This document shows positions 12,536-26,546 of a DNA stretch of 64,000 nt, piece after piece (position 1 is the first letter of the stretch; each line of letters begins with the position of its first letter). The stretch spans positions 13,224,001-13,288,000 of the forward strand of contig NW_027480422.1 in NCBI RefSeq assembly GCF_051401765.1. The letters run 5' to 3'. Made by a program: the position numbers and the translations under genes. This DNA comes from Calliopsis andreniformis. Its lineage: Eukaryota; Arthropoda; Insecta; Hymenoptera; Andrenidae. Below the pieces are notes generated by a model. It made no database searches. It saw only the letters and a list, made by a program, of their open reading frames with translations, and was not told the origin of the DNA.

Positions 12536-14269
12536 CCAGTGTGAAAACTATGGTCATTTCTACGTTCCGGGTAACCTAGGCTTCACTCTAGGGCGTTGCT
12601 CCACCAGATCGAATAGTTAGGGCCTTAGAAGTCAACGCCAGAAGCATAAAATACAATATAAATACAACAGCCTTTAAATCATATGAAACGAATAGTTGCA
12701 ACCAGTGTGAAAGTTATTGTCATTTCTACGTTACGGGCATCCTAGGCTTCACTCTAGGGCGTTGCTCCAGCAGATCGAATAGCTAGGGACTTAGAACTCA
12801 ACGCCAGAAGAATAAAGTACAACATAAGTACAACAGTTTTTCCATCGTATAAAATGAATAAGTGCAAACAGTGTGAAAGTAATGGTCATTTCTAAGTTCC
12901 GGGCAACCTAGGCTTCACTCTAGGGCGTTGCTCCACCAGATCGAATAGTTAGGCCCTTAGAAGTCAACGCCCGAAGCATAAAATACAAAATAAATAGAAC
13001 AGTTTTTCCATTGCATAAAACGAATAATTGCAACCAGTGTGAAAGCTATGGTCATTTCTACGTTCTGTGCAACGTAGGCTTCACTCTTGGGCGTTGCTCC
13101 ACCACATCGAATAGCTACGGCCTTAGAAGTCTACTCCAGAAGCATAAAATACAATAAAAATGCAACAGTTTTTCCATCGTATAACAGGCATAACAGAAAC
13201 CAGTATGAAAGTACTGGTCATTTCTACGTTCCGGGTCACCTAGGCTTCACTCTAGGGCGTTGCTCCACCACACCGAATAGCTACGGCCTTAGAAGTCAAC
13301 GCAAGATGCATAAAGTCCAATAAAAATACAACAGTTTTTCCATCGCATAAAACGGATAATTGCAACTATTGTGAAAGTTATGGTCATTTCTACGTTCCGG
13401 GCAACCTAGGCTTCACTCTGGGGCGTTGCTCCACGAGATCGAATATTTAGGGCCTTAGAAGTCAGCGCCCGAAGCATAAAATATAATAAAGTTACAACAG
13501 TTTTTCCTTCGCATAACTGGAGTAATTGCAACCAGTGTGAATGTAATGGTTATTTCTACGTTCCGGGCGACATAGGCCTCACTCTAGGGCGTTGCGCCAC
13601 CAGATCGAATAGTTAGGGGCATTGAATACAACGCCAGGGGCATAAAATACAATAAAAATGTAACAGTTTTTCCATTGTATAAGAGGAATAACTGCAACCA
13701 GTGTGAAAGTACTGGTCATTTCTACGTTCCGGGTAACCTAGGCTTCACTCTTGGGCGTTGCTCCACCACATCGAATTGCTACGGCCTTAGAAGTCAGCTC
13801 CAGAAGCATAAAATACAATATAAATAAAACAGATTTTCCATCGTATAAAACGAATAGTTGAAACCAGTGTGAAAGTTATGGTCATTTCTACGTTCCGCGC
13901 AACATAGGCTTAACCCCAGGCCGTTGATCCACCAGATCCAATAGTTAGGACCTAAGAAGTCAGCGCCAGATGCATAAAATGCAAAAAAATACAACAGTTT
14001 TTCCACCGTATAACAGGAATAATTGCAACCAGTGTGGAAGTGATGGTCATTTTTACGTTCCGAGCAACCTAGGCTTCACTCTAGGGCGTTCTTCCACCAG
14101 ATCGAAAGTTAGGTCCTAAGAAGTCAACGGCAGAAGCTTAAAATACAATATAAGTACAGCAGCTTTTCCATCGTATAAAACGAATAATACCAACCTGTAT
14201 GAAAGTTATGGTCATTTCTACGTTCCGGGCAACCTAGGCTTCACTCTGGGGCGTTGCTCAACCAGATCG
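12536..14269 (+). repeat. Mosaic of type-U monomers
   Basis: This segment is stitched from pieces seen elsewhere. About 12,600-12,950 resembles 1,340-1,830 with one monomer skipped. About 12,955-13,255 resembles 8,810-9,110, and about 13,271-13,750 resembles 23,225-23,704. About 13,850-14,269 resembles 23,970-24,389 at offset 10,120. Each switch stays in 166-bp register. No non-satellite sequence is visible at the joints. Confidence 0.75.
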
Positions 14270-17200
14270 AATATTTAGGGCCTTGGAAGTCAGCGCCCGA
14301 AGCATAAAATATAATAAACTTACAACAGTTTTTCCTTCGCATAACTGGAATAATTGCAACCAGTGTGAATGTAATGGTTATTTCTACGTTCCGGGCGACC
14401 TAGGCCTCACTCTAGGGCGTTGCGCCACCACATCGAATAATTAGGGGCTTTCAATACAACGCCAGGAGCATAAAATACAATAAAAATGTAACAGTTTTTC
14501 CATTGTATAAAAGGAATAATTGCAACCAGTGTGAAAGTAATGGTCATTACTACGTTCCGGGCAACCTAGGTTTCACTCTTGGGCGTTGCTCCACCACATC
14601 GAATTGCTACGGCCTTAGAAGTCAGCTCCAGAAGCATAAAATACAATATAAATAAAACAGATTTTCCATCGTATAAAATGAATGATTGCAAACAGTGTGA
14701 AAGTTATGGTCATTTCTACGTTCCGGGCAACCTAGGCTTCACTCTCGGGCGTTGCTCCACCACATCGAATAGCTACGGCCTTAGAAGACAACGCCAGAGT
14801 CATAAAATACTATATAAATACACCAGCTATTCCATTGTATAAAACGAGTAATTGCAACCAGTGTGAAAGTCATGGACATTTCTACGTTCCGGGCAACCTA
14901 GGCTTCACTCTAGGGCGTTGCTCCACCAGATCGAATAGATAGGGCCTTAGAAGTCAGCGCCCGAAGCATAAAATATAATAAAGTTACAACAGTTTTTCCT
15001 TCGCATAACTGGAATAATTGCAACCAGTGTGAAAGATATGGTCATTTCTACGTTCCGGGCAGCCTACGTTTCGCTCTAGGGCGTTGCTCCACCAGATCCA
15101 ATAGCTAGGGACTTAGAATTCAACGCCAGGAGCATAAAATACAATAAAAATACAACAGTTTTTCCATCGAATAAAAGGAATAATTGCAACCAGTGTGAAA
15201 GTAATGGTCATTACTACGTTCCGGGCAACCTAGGTTTCACTCTTGGGCGTTGCTCCACCACATCGAATTGCTACGGCCTTAGAAGTCAACTCCAGAAGCA
15301 TAAAATACAATATAAATAAAACAGATTTTCCATCGTATAAAATGAATGTTTGCAAACAGTGTGAAAGTTATGGTCATTTCTACGTTCCGGGCAACCTAGG
15401 CTTAACTCCAGGGCGCTGCTCCACGAGATCGAATAGTTAGCGACTTTGAATACAACGCCAGAAGCATAAAATAGAATAAATATGAAACAGATTTTCCATC
15501 GTATAACAGGAAAGCTGCAACCAGTGTGAAAGTACTGGTCATTTCTATGTTCCGGGTAACCTAGGCTTCACTCTAGGGCGTCGCTCCACCAGATCGAACA
15601 GCTAGGTACTTAGAATTCAACGCCAGAAGAATAAAATACAACATAACTACAACAACTTTTCCATCGTATAAAATGTATAATTGCAAGCAGTGTGAAGGTA
15701 ATGGTCATTTCTACGTTACGGGCAACCTAGGCTCAACTCTAGAGCGTTGCTTCACCAGATCGAATAGTTAGCGACTTTGAATACAACGCCAGAAGCATTA
15801 AATACAATAAAAATGCAACAGTTTTTCCATCGTAGAACAGGAATAACTGCAACCTGTGTGAAAGTACAGGTCATTTCTACGTTCCGGGTAACCTAGGCTT
15901 CACTCTAGGGCGTCGCTCCACCAGATCGAATAGCTAGGGACTTAGAACTCAGCGCCAGAAGAATAAAATACAACATAAGTACAACTGTTTTTCCATTGTA
16001 TAAAATGAATAAGTGCAAACAGTGTGAAAGTAATGGTCATTTCTACGTTCCGGGCAACCTATGCTTCACTCTAGGGCGTTGCTCCACCACATCGAATAGT
16101 TAGGGCCTTAGAAGTCAACGCCCGAAGCATAAAATACAAAATAAATAGAACAGTTTTTCCATTGTATACAATGAATAATTGCAACCAGTGTGAAAGCTAT
16201 GGCCATTTCTACGTTCCGTGCAACCTAGGCTTCACTCTTGGGCGTTGCTCCACCACATCGAATATCTACGGCCTTAGAAGTCAACGCCAGATGCATAAAA
16301 TACAATATAAATACAACAGCTTTTCCATCGTATAAAAGGAATAATTGCAACCAGTGTGAAAGTAATGGTCATTTCTACATTCCGGGCAACCTAGGTTTCA
16401 CTCTTGGGCGTTGCTCCACCACACCGAATAGCTACGGCCTTAGAAGTCAACTCCAGAAGCATAAAATACAATAAAAATACAACAGTTTCTCCATCGTATA
16501 AAAGGAATAATTGCAACCAGTGTGAAAGTAATGGTAATTTCTACATTCCGTGCAACCTAGGTTTCGCTCTTGGGCGTTGCTCCACGAGATCGAACAGCTA
16601 GGGACTTAGAATTCAAAGCCAGAAGAATAAAATGCAAAATAAATAGAACAGCTTTTCCATTGTATAAAACGAATAATTGCAACCAGTCTGAAAGTTATGG
16701 TCATTTCTACGTTACGGGCAACCTGGGCTTAACCCTAGGGCGTTGCTCCACCAGATCGAATCGCTATGGACTTAGAATTCAACGCCAGAAGGATAAAATA
16801 CAACATAAGTACAACATTTTTTCCATCATATAGAATGAATAATTGCAAACAGTGTGAAAGTAATGGTAATTTCTACGTTCCGGGCATCCTAAGCTTCACT
16901 CTAGGGCGTTGCTCCACCAGATCGAATAGTTAGTGCCTTAGAAGTCAACGCTTGAAGCATAAACTACAACATAAGTACAACAGTTTTTCCATCCTATAAA
17001 ATGAATAATTGCAAACAGTGTGAAAGTAATGGTCATTTCTACGTTACGGGCATCCTAGGCTTCACTCTAGGGCGTTGCTACACCAGATCGAATAGTTAGG
17101 GCCTTAGAAGTCAACGCCAGAAGCATAAAATACAATATAAATACAACAGCCTTTAAATCATATGAAACGAATAGTTGCAACCAGTGTGAAAGTTATTGTC

Positions 17201-17588
17201 ATTTCTACGTTACGGGCAACCTAGGCTCAACTAAAGGGCGTTGCTTCACCAGATCGAATAGTTAGGGACTTTGAATACAACGCCAGAATCATTAAATACA
17301 ATAAAAATGCAACAGTTTTTCCATCGTAGAACAGGAATAACTCCAACCTGTGTCAAAGTACAGGTCATTTCTACGTTCCGGGTAACCTAGGCTACACTCT
17401 AGGGCATTGCTGCACCAGATCGAATAGCTAGGGACTTAGAACTCAACGCCAGAAGAATAAAACACAACATAAGTACAACAGTTTTTCCATCGTATAAAAT
17501 GAATAAGTGCAAACAGTGTGAAAGTAATGGTCATTTCTAAGTTCCGGGCAACATAGGCTTCACTCTAGGGCGTTGCTCCACCAGATCG
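14270..17588 (+). repeat. 20-mer HOR unit (type D), copy 1, 3,319 bp
   Basis: This is a complete 20-monomer unit repeated immediately downstream at offset 3,319 (20 x 166 - 1). Landmarks include ATAATAAACTTACAAC at the start, GAATTGCTACGG, CATAAAATACTATATAAATAC, AATAGAATAAATATGAAAC, ACAGGAAAGCTGC, the CCAACCTGTGTCAAAG monomer and the CATTGCTGCACC monomer near the end. Differences from copy 2 are scattered single bases, for example GGGGCTTTC at about 14,450 against GGGGCTTTG. Confidence 0.9.
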
Positions 17589-20500
17589 AATATTTAGGGC
17601 CTTAGAAGTCAGCGCCCGAAGCATAAAATATAATAAACTTACAACAGTTTTTCCTTCGCATAACTGGAATAATTGCAACCAGTGTGAATGTAATGGTTAT
17701 TTCTACGTTCCGGGCGACCTAGGCCTCACTCTAGGGCGTTGCGCCACCACATCGAATAATTAGGGGCTTTGAATACAACGCCAGGAGCATAAAATACAAT
17801 AAAAATGTAACAGTTTTTCCATTGTATAAAAGGAATAATTGCAACCAGTGTGAAAGTAATGGTCATTACTACGTTCCGGGCAACCTAGGTTTCACTCTTG
17901 GGCGTTGCTCCACCACATCGAATTGCTACGGCCTTAGAAGTCAGCTCCAGAAGCATAAAATACAACATAAATAAAACAGATTTTCCATCGTATAAAATGA
18001 ATGATTGCAAACAGTGTGAAAGTTATGGTCATTTCTACGTTCCGGGCAACCTAGGCTTCACTCTCGGGCGTTGCTCCACCACATCGAATAGCTACGGCCT
18101 TAGAAGTCAACGCCAGAGTCATAAAATACTATATAAATACACCAGCTATTCCATTGTATAAAACGAGTAATTGCAACCAGTGTGAAAGTCATGGACATTT
18201 CTACGTTCCGGGCAACCTAGGCTTCACTCTAGGGCGTTGCTCCACCAGATCGAATAGATAGGGCCTTAGAAGTCAGCGCCCGAAGCATAAAATATAATAA
18301 AGTTACAACAGTTTTTCCTTCGCATAACTGGAATAATTGCAACCAGTGTGAAAGATATGGTCATTTCTACGTTCCGGGCAGCCTACGTTTCGCTCTAGGG
18401 CGTTGCTCCACCAGATCCAATAGCTAGGGACTTAGAATTCAACGCCAGGAGCATAAAATACAATAAAAATACAACAGTTTTTCCATCGAATAAAAGGAAT
18501 AATTGCAACCAGTGTGAAAGTAATGGTCATTACTACGTTCCGGGCAACCTAGGTTTCACTCTTGGGCGTTGCTCCACCACATCGAATTGCTACGGCCTTA
18601 GAAGTCAACTCCAGAAGCATAAAATACAATATAAATAAAACAGATTTTCCATCGTATAAAATGAATGTTTGCAAACAGTGTGAAAGTTATGGTCATTTCT
18701 ACGTTCCGGGCAACCTAGGCTTAACTCCAGGGCGCTGCTCCACGAGATCGAATAGTTAGCGACTTTGAATACAACGCCAGAAGCATAAAATAGAATAAAT
18801 ATGAAACAGATTTTCCATCGTATAACAGGAAAGCTGCAACCAGTGTGAAAGTACTGGTCATTTCTATGTTCCGGGTAACCTAGGCTTCACTCTAGGGCGT
18901 CGCTCCACCAGATCGAACAGCTAGGTACTTAGAATTCAACGCCAGAAGAATAAAATACAACATAACTACAACAACTTTTCCATCGTATAAAATGTATAAT
19001 TGCAAGCAGTGTGAAGGTAATGGTCATTTCTACGTTACGGGCAACCTAGGCTCAACTCTAGAGCGTTGCTTCACCAGATCGAATAGTTAGCGACTTTGAA
19101 TACAACGCCAGAAGCATTAAATACAATAAAAATGCAACAGTTTTTCCATCGTAGAACAGGAATAACTGCAACCTGTGTGAAAGTACAGGTCATTTCTACG
19201 TTCCGGGTAACCTAGGCTTCACTCTAGGGCGTCGCTCCACCAGATCGAATAGCTAGGGACTTAGAACTCAGCGCCAGAAGAATAAAATACAACATAAGTA
19301 CAACTGTTTTTCCATCGTATAAAATGAATAAGTGCAAACAGTGTGAAAGTAATGGTCATTTCTACGTTCCGGGCAACCTATACTTCACTCTAGGGCGTTG
19401 CTCCACCAGATCGAATAGTTAGGGCCTTAGAAGTCAACGCCCGAAGCATAAAATACAAAATAAATAGAACAGTTTTTCCATTGTATACAATGAATAATTG
19501 CAACCAGTGTGAAAGCTATGGCCATTTCTACGTTCCGTGCAACCTAGGCTTCACTCTTGGGCGTTGCTCCACCACATCGAATATCTACGGCCTTAGAAGT
19601 CAACGCCAGATGCATAAAATACAATATAAATACAACAGCTTTTCCATCGTATAAAAGGAATAATTGCAACCAGTGTGAAAGTAATGGTCATTTCTACATT
19701 CCGGGCAACCTAGGTTTCACTCTTGGGCGTTGCTCCACCACAACGAATAGCTACGGCCTTAGAAGTCAACTCCAGAAGCATAAAATACAATAAAAATACA
19801 ACAGTTTCTCCATCGTATAAAAGGAATAATTGCAACCAGTGTGAAAGTAATGGTAATTTCTACATTCCGTGCAACCTAGGTTTCGCTCTTGGGCGTTGCT
19901 CCACGAGATCGAACAGCTAGGGACTTAGAATTCAAAACCAGAAGAATAAAATGCAAAATAAATAGAACAGCTTTTCCATTGTATAAAACGAATAATTGCA
20001 ACCAGTCTGAAAGTTATGGTCATTTCTACGTTACGGGCAACCTGGGCTTAACCCTAGGGCGTTGCTCCACCAGATCGAATCGCTATGGACTTAGAATTCA
20101 ACGCCAGAAGGATAAAATACAACATAAGTACAACATTTTTTCCATCATATAGAATGAATAATTGCAAACAGTGTGAAAGTAATGGTAATTTCTACGTTCC
20201 GGGCATCCTAAGCTTCACTCTAGGGCGTTGCTCCACCAGATCGAATAGTTAGTGCCTTAGAAGTCAACGCTTGAAGCATAAACTACAACATAAGTACAAC
20301 AGTTTTTCCATCCTATAAAATGAATAATTGCAAACAGTGTGAAAGTAATGGTCATTTCTACGTTACGGGCATCCTAGGCTTCACTCTAGGGCGTTGCTAC
20401 ACCAGATCGAATAGTTAGGGCCTTAGAAGTCAACGCCAGAAGCATAAAATACAATATAAATACACCAGCCTTTAAATCATATGAAACGAATAGTTGCAAC

Positions 20501-20945
20501 CAGTGTGAAAGTTATTGTCATTTCTACGTTACGGGCAACCTAGGCTCAACTATAGGGCGTTGCTTCACCAGATCGAATAGTTAGGGACTTTGAATACAAC
20601 GCCAGAATCATTAAATACAATAAAAATGCAACAGTTTTTCCATCGTAGAACAGGAATAACTCCAACCTGTGTCAAAGTACAGGTCATTTCTACGTTCCGG
20701 GTAACCTAGGCTACACTCTAGGGCATTGCTGCACCAGATGGAATAGCTAGGGACTTAGAACTCAACGCCAGAAGAATAAAACACAACATAAGTACAACAG
20801 TTTTTCCATCGTATAAAATGAATAAGTGCAAACAGTGTGAAAGTAATGGTCATTTCTATGTTCCGGGCAACATAGGCTTCACTCTAGGGCGTTGCTCCAC
20901 CAGATCGAATATTTAGGGCCTTAGAAGTCAGCGCCCGAAGCATAA
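17589..20945 (+). repeat. 20-mer HOR unit (type D), copy 2, ~3,320-3,357 bp
   Basis: This is the second complete copy. The match to copy 1 continues past the nominal unit end to about 20,945, because the next monomer starts with the same CCAGATCGAATATTTAGG box. After that the sequence switches to the block shared with 1.9-2.9 kb (AATAAAAATACAACAGTC). The last part of the unit (from about 20,414) is also the start of the match to 1,340 onward, so the 1.3-1.9 kb region is a fragment of a type-D unit. Confidence 0.9.
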
Positions 20946-22590
20946 AATACAATAAAAATACAACAGTCTTTCCATCGTATAACAGGAATAATTGCAACCA
21001 GTATGAAGGTAATGGTCATTTATACGTTTCAGGCAACATAGGCTTCAATCTTGGACGTTGTCTCACGAGATCGAATAGGTAGGACCTTACAAGTCAACGC
21101 CAGAAGCATAAAATACAATATAAATACAACAGCTTTTCCATCGTATAACAGGAATAATTGCAACAAGTGTGAAAGAGATGGTCATTTCTACGTTCCGCGC
21201 AACGTAGTCTTCACTCTAGGGCGTTGCTCCACCACATCGAATAGCTACGGCCTTAGCAGTCAACGACAGAAGCATAAAATACAATATAGATACAACAGTT
21301 TTTCCACCGTATAACAGGAATAATTGCAACCAGAGTGAATGTAACGGTCATTACTACGTTCCGGGCAACCTAGGCTTCACTCTAGGGCGTTGCTCCACCA
21401 CATCGAATAGCTACGGCCTTAGAAGTCAACGCCAGAAGCATAAAATACAATATTGATACAACAGTTTTTCCACCGTATACAATGAATGATTGCAAGCATT
21501 GTGAATGTAACGGTCATTTCTACGTTACGGGCAACCTAGGCTTCACTCTAGGGCGTTGCTCCACCAGACCGAATAGCTAGGGCCTCAGAAGTCAACGCCA
21601 GAAGCATAAAATACAATAAAAATACAACAGTCTTTCCATCGTATAACAGGAACAATTGCAACCAGTATGAAGGTAATGGTCATTTCTACGTTTCGGGCAA
21701 CATAGGCTTCACTCTTGGACGTTGCCTCACGAGATCGAATAGATAGGACCTTACAAGACAACGCCAGAAGCATAAAATACAATATAAATACAACAGCTTT
21801 TCATCGTATAACAGGAATAATTGCAACCAGTGTGAAAGTAATGGTCATTTCTACGTTCCGGGCAACCTAGGCTTCACTCTAGGGCGTTGCTCCGCCAGGT
21901 CGAATAGTTAGGGCCTTAGAAGTCAACGCCCGAAGCATAAAATACAATATAGATACAACAGTTTTTCCACCGTATAACAGGAATAATTGCAACCAGATTG
22001 AATGTAACGGTCATTTCTACGTTCCGTGCAACCTAGGCTTCACTCTTGGGCGTTGCTCCACCAGATCGAATATTTAGGGCCTTAGAAGTCAGCGCCCGAA
22101 GCATAAAATATAATAAAGTTGCAACAGTTATTCCTTCGCATAACTGGAATAAATGCAACCAGTGTGAATGTAATGGTTATTTCTACGTTCCGGGCGACCT
22201 AGGCCTCACTCTAGGGCGTTGCGCCACCAGATCGAATAGTTAGGGGCATTGAATACAACGCCAGGGGCATAAAATACAATAAAAATGTAACAGTTTTTCC
22301 ATTGTATAAGAGGAATAACTGCAACCAGTGTGAAAGTACTGGTCATTTCTACGTTCCGGGTAACCTAGGCTTCACTCTATGGCGTTGCTCCATCAGATCG
22401 ATAGCTAGGGACTTAGAATTCAACGCCAGAAGAATAAAATACAACATAAGTACAACAGTTTTTCCATCATATAGAATGAATAATTGCAAACAGTGTGAAA
22501 GTAATGGTCATTTCTACGTTCCGGGCATCCTAGGCTTCACTCTAGGGCGTTGCTCCACCAGATCGAATAGTTAGGGCCTTAGAAGTCAAC
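20946..22590 (+). repeat. Block shared with 1.9-3.8 kb
   Basis: About 20,946-21,944 continues the offset-19,074 match to 1,872-2,870. About 21,945-22,574 matches 3,203-3,831 at offset 18,742-18,743, with an A/T change inside GTTATTCCTTCGC. The change of offset from 19,074 to about 18,742 equals two monomers lost relative to the left region. Confidence 0.8.
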
Positions 22591-24390
22591 GCCAGAAGCC
22601 TAAAATACAATATAAATACAACAGCCTTTAAATCATATGAAACGAATAGTTGCAAACAGTGTGAAAGTTATGGTCATTTCTACGTTCCGGGCAACCTAGG
22701 CTTCACTCTCGGGCGTTGCTCCACCACATCGAATAGCTACGGCCTTAGAAGTCAACGCCAGAGTCATAAAATACTATATAAATACACCAGATATTCCATT
22801 GTATAAAACGAGTAATTGCAACCAGTGTGAAAGTCATGGACATTTCTACGTTCCGGGCAACCTAGGCTTCACTCTAGGGCGTTGCTCCACCAGATCGAAT
22901 AGTTAGGGCCTTAGAAGTCAGCGCCCGAAGCATAAAATATAATAAAGTTACAACAGTTTTTCCTTCGCATAGCTGGAATAATTGCAACCAGTGTGAAAGA
23001 TATGGTCATTTCTACGTTCCGTGCAGCCTAAGTTTCGCTCTAGGGCGTTGCTCCACCAGATCCAATAGCTAGGGACTTAGAATTCAACGCCAGGAGCATA
23101 AAATACAATAAAAATACAACAGTTTTTCCATCGAATAAAAGGAATAATTGCAACCAGTGTGAAGGTAATGGTCATTACTACGTTCCGGGCAACCTAGGTT
23201 TCACTCTTGGGCGTTGCTCCACCACACCGAATAGCTACGGCCTTAGAAGTCAACGCAAGATGCATAAAGTCCAATAAAAATACAACAGTTTTTCCATCGT
23301 ATAAAACGGATAATTGCAACTATTGTGAAAGTTATGGTCATTTCTACGTTCCGGGCAACCTAGGCTTCACTCTGGGGCGTTGCTCCACGAGATCGAATAT
23401 TTAGGGCCTTAGAAGTCAGCGCCCGAAGCATAAAATATAATAAAGTTACAACAGTTTTTCCTTCGCATACCTGGAGTAATTGCAACCAGTGTGAATGTAA
23501 TGGTTATTTCTACGTTCCGGGCGACCTAGGCCTCACTCTAGGGCGTTGCGCCACCAGGTCGAATAGTTAGGGTCCTTGCATACAACGCCAGGAGCATAAA
23601 ATACAATAAAAATATAACAGTTTTTCCATTGTATAAGAGGAATTACTGCAACCAGTGTGAAAGTACTGGTCATTTCTACGTACCGGGTAACCTAGGCTTC
23701 ACTCTATGGCGTTGCTCCACCAGATCGAATAGCTAGGGACTTAGAATTCAACGCCAGAAGAATAAAATACAACATAAGTACAACAGTTTTTCCATCGTAT
23801 AAAATGAATAATCGCAGACAGTGTGAAGGTAATGGTCATTTCTACGTTCCGGGCAACCTAGGCTTCGCTGTAGGGCGTTGCTCCACCAGATCGAATAATT
23901 AAGGCCTTAGAAGTCAACGGCCGAACCATAAAATGCAATAAAAGTAAAACAGTTTTTCCATTGTATAAAACGAATTGTTGAAACCAGTGTGAAAGTTATG
24001 GTCATTTCTACGTTCCGCGCAACATAGGCTTAACCCCAGGCCGTTGATCCACCAGATCCAATAGTTAGGACCTAAGAAGTCAGCGCCAGATGCATAAAAT
24101 GCAAAAAAATACAACAGTTTTTCCACCGTATAACAGGAATAATTGCAACCAGTGTGGAAGTGATGGTCATTTTTACGTTCCGAGCAACCTAGACTTCACT
24201 CTAGGGCGTTCTTCCACCAGATCGAAAGTTAGGTCCTAAGAAGTCAACGGCAGAAGCTTAAAATACAATATAAGTACAGCAGCTTTTCCATCGTATAAAA
24301 CGAATAATACCAACCTGTATGAAAGTTATGGTCATTTCTACGTTCCGGGCAACCTAGGCTTCACTCTGGGGCGTTGCTCAACCAGATCGA
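22591..24390 (+). repeat. Mixed type-D fragment then type-U fragment
   Basis: A short piece with AAGCCTAAAATAC and CCTTTAAATCATATG (as at 7,320-7,390) is joined within a monomer to type-D sequence (about 22,660-23,200, as at 18,020-18,560). It then passes to type-U sequence from about 23,207 (as at 7,615-8,800, offset 15,592). All joints keep the monomer phase. Confidence 0.75.
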
Positions 24391-26125
24391 ATATTTAGGG
24401 CCTTGGAAGTCAGCGCCCGAAGCATAAAATATAATAAACTTACAACAGTTTTTCCTTCGCATAACTGGAATAATTGCAACCAGTGTGAATGTAATGGTTA
24501 TTTCTACGTTCCGGGCGACCTAGGCCTCACTCTAGGGCGTTGCGCCACCACATCGAATAGTTAGGGGCTTTGAATACAACGCCAGGAGCATAAAATACAA
24601 TAAAAATGTAACAGTTTTTCCATTGTATAAAAGGAATAATTGCAACCAGTGTGAAAGTAATGGTCATTACTACGTTCCGGGCAACCTAGGTTTCACTCTT
24701 GGGCGTTGCTCCACCACATCGAATTGCTACGGCCTTAGAAGTCAGCTCCAGAAGCATAAAATACAATATAAATAAAACAGATTTTCCATCGTATAAAATG
24801 AATGATTGCAAACAGTGTGAAAGTTATGGTCATTTCTACGTTCCGGGCAACCTAGGCTTCACTCTCGGGCGTTGCTCCACCACATCGAATAGCTACGGCC
24901 TTAGAAGTCAACGCCAGAGTCATAAAATACTATATAAATACACCAGCTATTCCATTGTATAAAGCGAGTAATTGCAACCAGTGTGAAAGTCATGGACATT
25001 TCTATGTTCCGGGCAACCTAGGCTTCACTCTAGGGCGTTGCTCCACCAGATCGAATAGATAGGGCCTTAGAAATCAGCGCCCCAAGCATAAAATATAATA
25101 AAGTTACAACAGTTTTTCCTTCGCATAACTGGAATAATTGCAACCAGTGTGAAAGATATGGTCATTTCTACGTTCCGGGCAGCCTACGTTTCGCTCTAGG
25201 GCGTTGCTCCACCAGGTCCAATAGCTAGGGACTTAGAATTCAACGCCAGGAGCATAAAATGCAATAAAAATACAACAGTTTTTCCATCGAATAAAAGGAA
25301 TAATTGCAACCAGTGTGAAAGTAATGGTCATTACTACGTTCCGGGCAACCTAGGTTTCACTCTTGGGCGTTGCTCCACCACATCGAATTGCTACGGCCTT
25401 AGAAGTCAACTCCAGAAGCATAAAATACAATATAAATAAAACAGATTTTCCATCGTATAAAATGAATGTTTGCAAACAGTGTGAAAGTTATGGTCATTTC
25501 TACGTTCCGGGCAACCTAGGCTTAACTCCAGGGCGCTGCTCCACGAGATCGAATAGTTAGCGACTTTGAATACAACGCCAGAAGCATAAAATAGAATAAA
25601 TATGAAACAGATTTTCCATCGTATAACAGGAAAGCTGCAACCAGTGTGAAAGTACTGGTCATTTCTATGTTCCGGGTAACCTAGGCTTCACTCTAGGGCG
25701 TCGCTCCACCAGATAGAACAGCTAGGTACTTAGAATTCAACGCCAGAAGAATAAAATACAACATAACTACAACAGCTTTTCCATCGTATAAAATGTATAA
25801 TTGCAAGCAGTGTGAAGGTAATGGTCATTTCTACGTTACGGGCAACCTAGGCTCAACTCTAGAGCGTTGCTTCACCAGATCGAATAGTTAGCGACTTTGA
25901 ATACAACGCCAGAAGCATTAAATACAATAAAAATGCAACAGTTTTTCCATCGTAGAACAGGAATAACTGCAACCTGTGTGAAAGTACAGGTCATTTCTAC
26001 GTTCCGGGTAACCTAGGCTTCACTCTAGGGCGTTGCTCCACCAGATCGAATAGCTAGGGACTTAGAACTCAGCGACAGAAGAATAAAATACAACATAAGT
26101 ACAACTGTTTTTCCATCGTATAAAA
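24391..26125 (+). repeat. 20-mer HOR unit (type D), truncated copy 3
   Basis: This aligns with copy 1 at a constant offset of 10,120 bp (61 monomers - 6) for about 10.5 monomers, then stops near 26,125. There AATAATTGCAACCAGTGTGAAAGAGATG replaces the AATAAGTGCAAACAG monomer. The block carries a private change, AGATAGAACAG at 25,711 (AGATCGAACAG in the other copies). The same change reappears at 30,523, which marks that downstream copy as its descendant. Confidence 0.85.
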
Positions 26126-26546
26126 TGAATAATTGCAACCAGTGTGAAAGAGATGATCATTTCTACGTTCCGCGCAACGTAGGCTTCACTCTAGGGCGTT
26201 GCTCCACCACATCGAATAGCTACGGCCTTAGCAGTCAACGCCAGAAGCATAAAATACAATATAGATACAACAGTTTTTCCACCGTATAACAGGAATAATT
26301 GCAACCAGATTGAATGTAACGGTCATTTCTACGTTCCGTGCAACCTAGGCTTCACTCTTGGGCGTTGCTCCACCAGATCGAATATTTAGGGCCTTAGAAG
26401 TCAGCGCCCGAAGCATAAAATATAATAAAGTTGCAACAGTTATTCCTTCGCATAACTGGAATAAATGCAACCAGTGTGAATGTAATGGTTATTTCTACGT
26501 TCCGGGCGACCTAGGCCTCACTCTAGGGCGTTGCTTCACCAGATCG
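26126..26546 (+). repeat. Two to three monomer bridge
   Basis: The monomers carry AAAGAGATGATC, CCAGATTGAATGTAACGG and GTTATTCCTTCGC. They match about 30,938-31,350 at offset 4,812 and 3,080-3,490 more loosely. The match ends where CTTCACCAGATCG here faces CGCCACCAGATCG in the partner. Confidence 0.75.

Noticed and set aside
14320..14360. CENP-B box in the TTCCTTCGCATAACTGGAA variant (plus strand)
   Set aside because: TTCG and the internal A are in place, but the final CGGG is GGAA, so only six of nine essential bases match.
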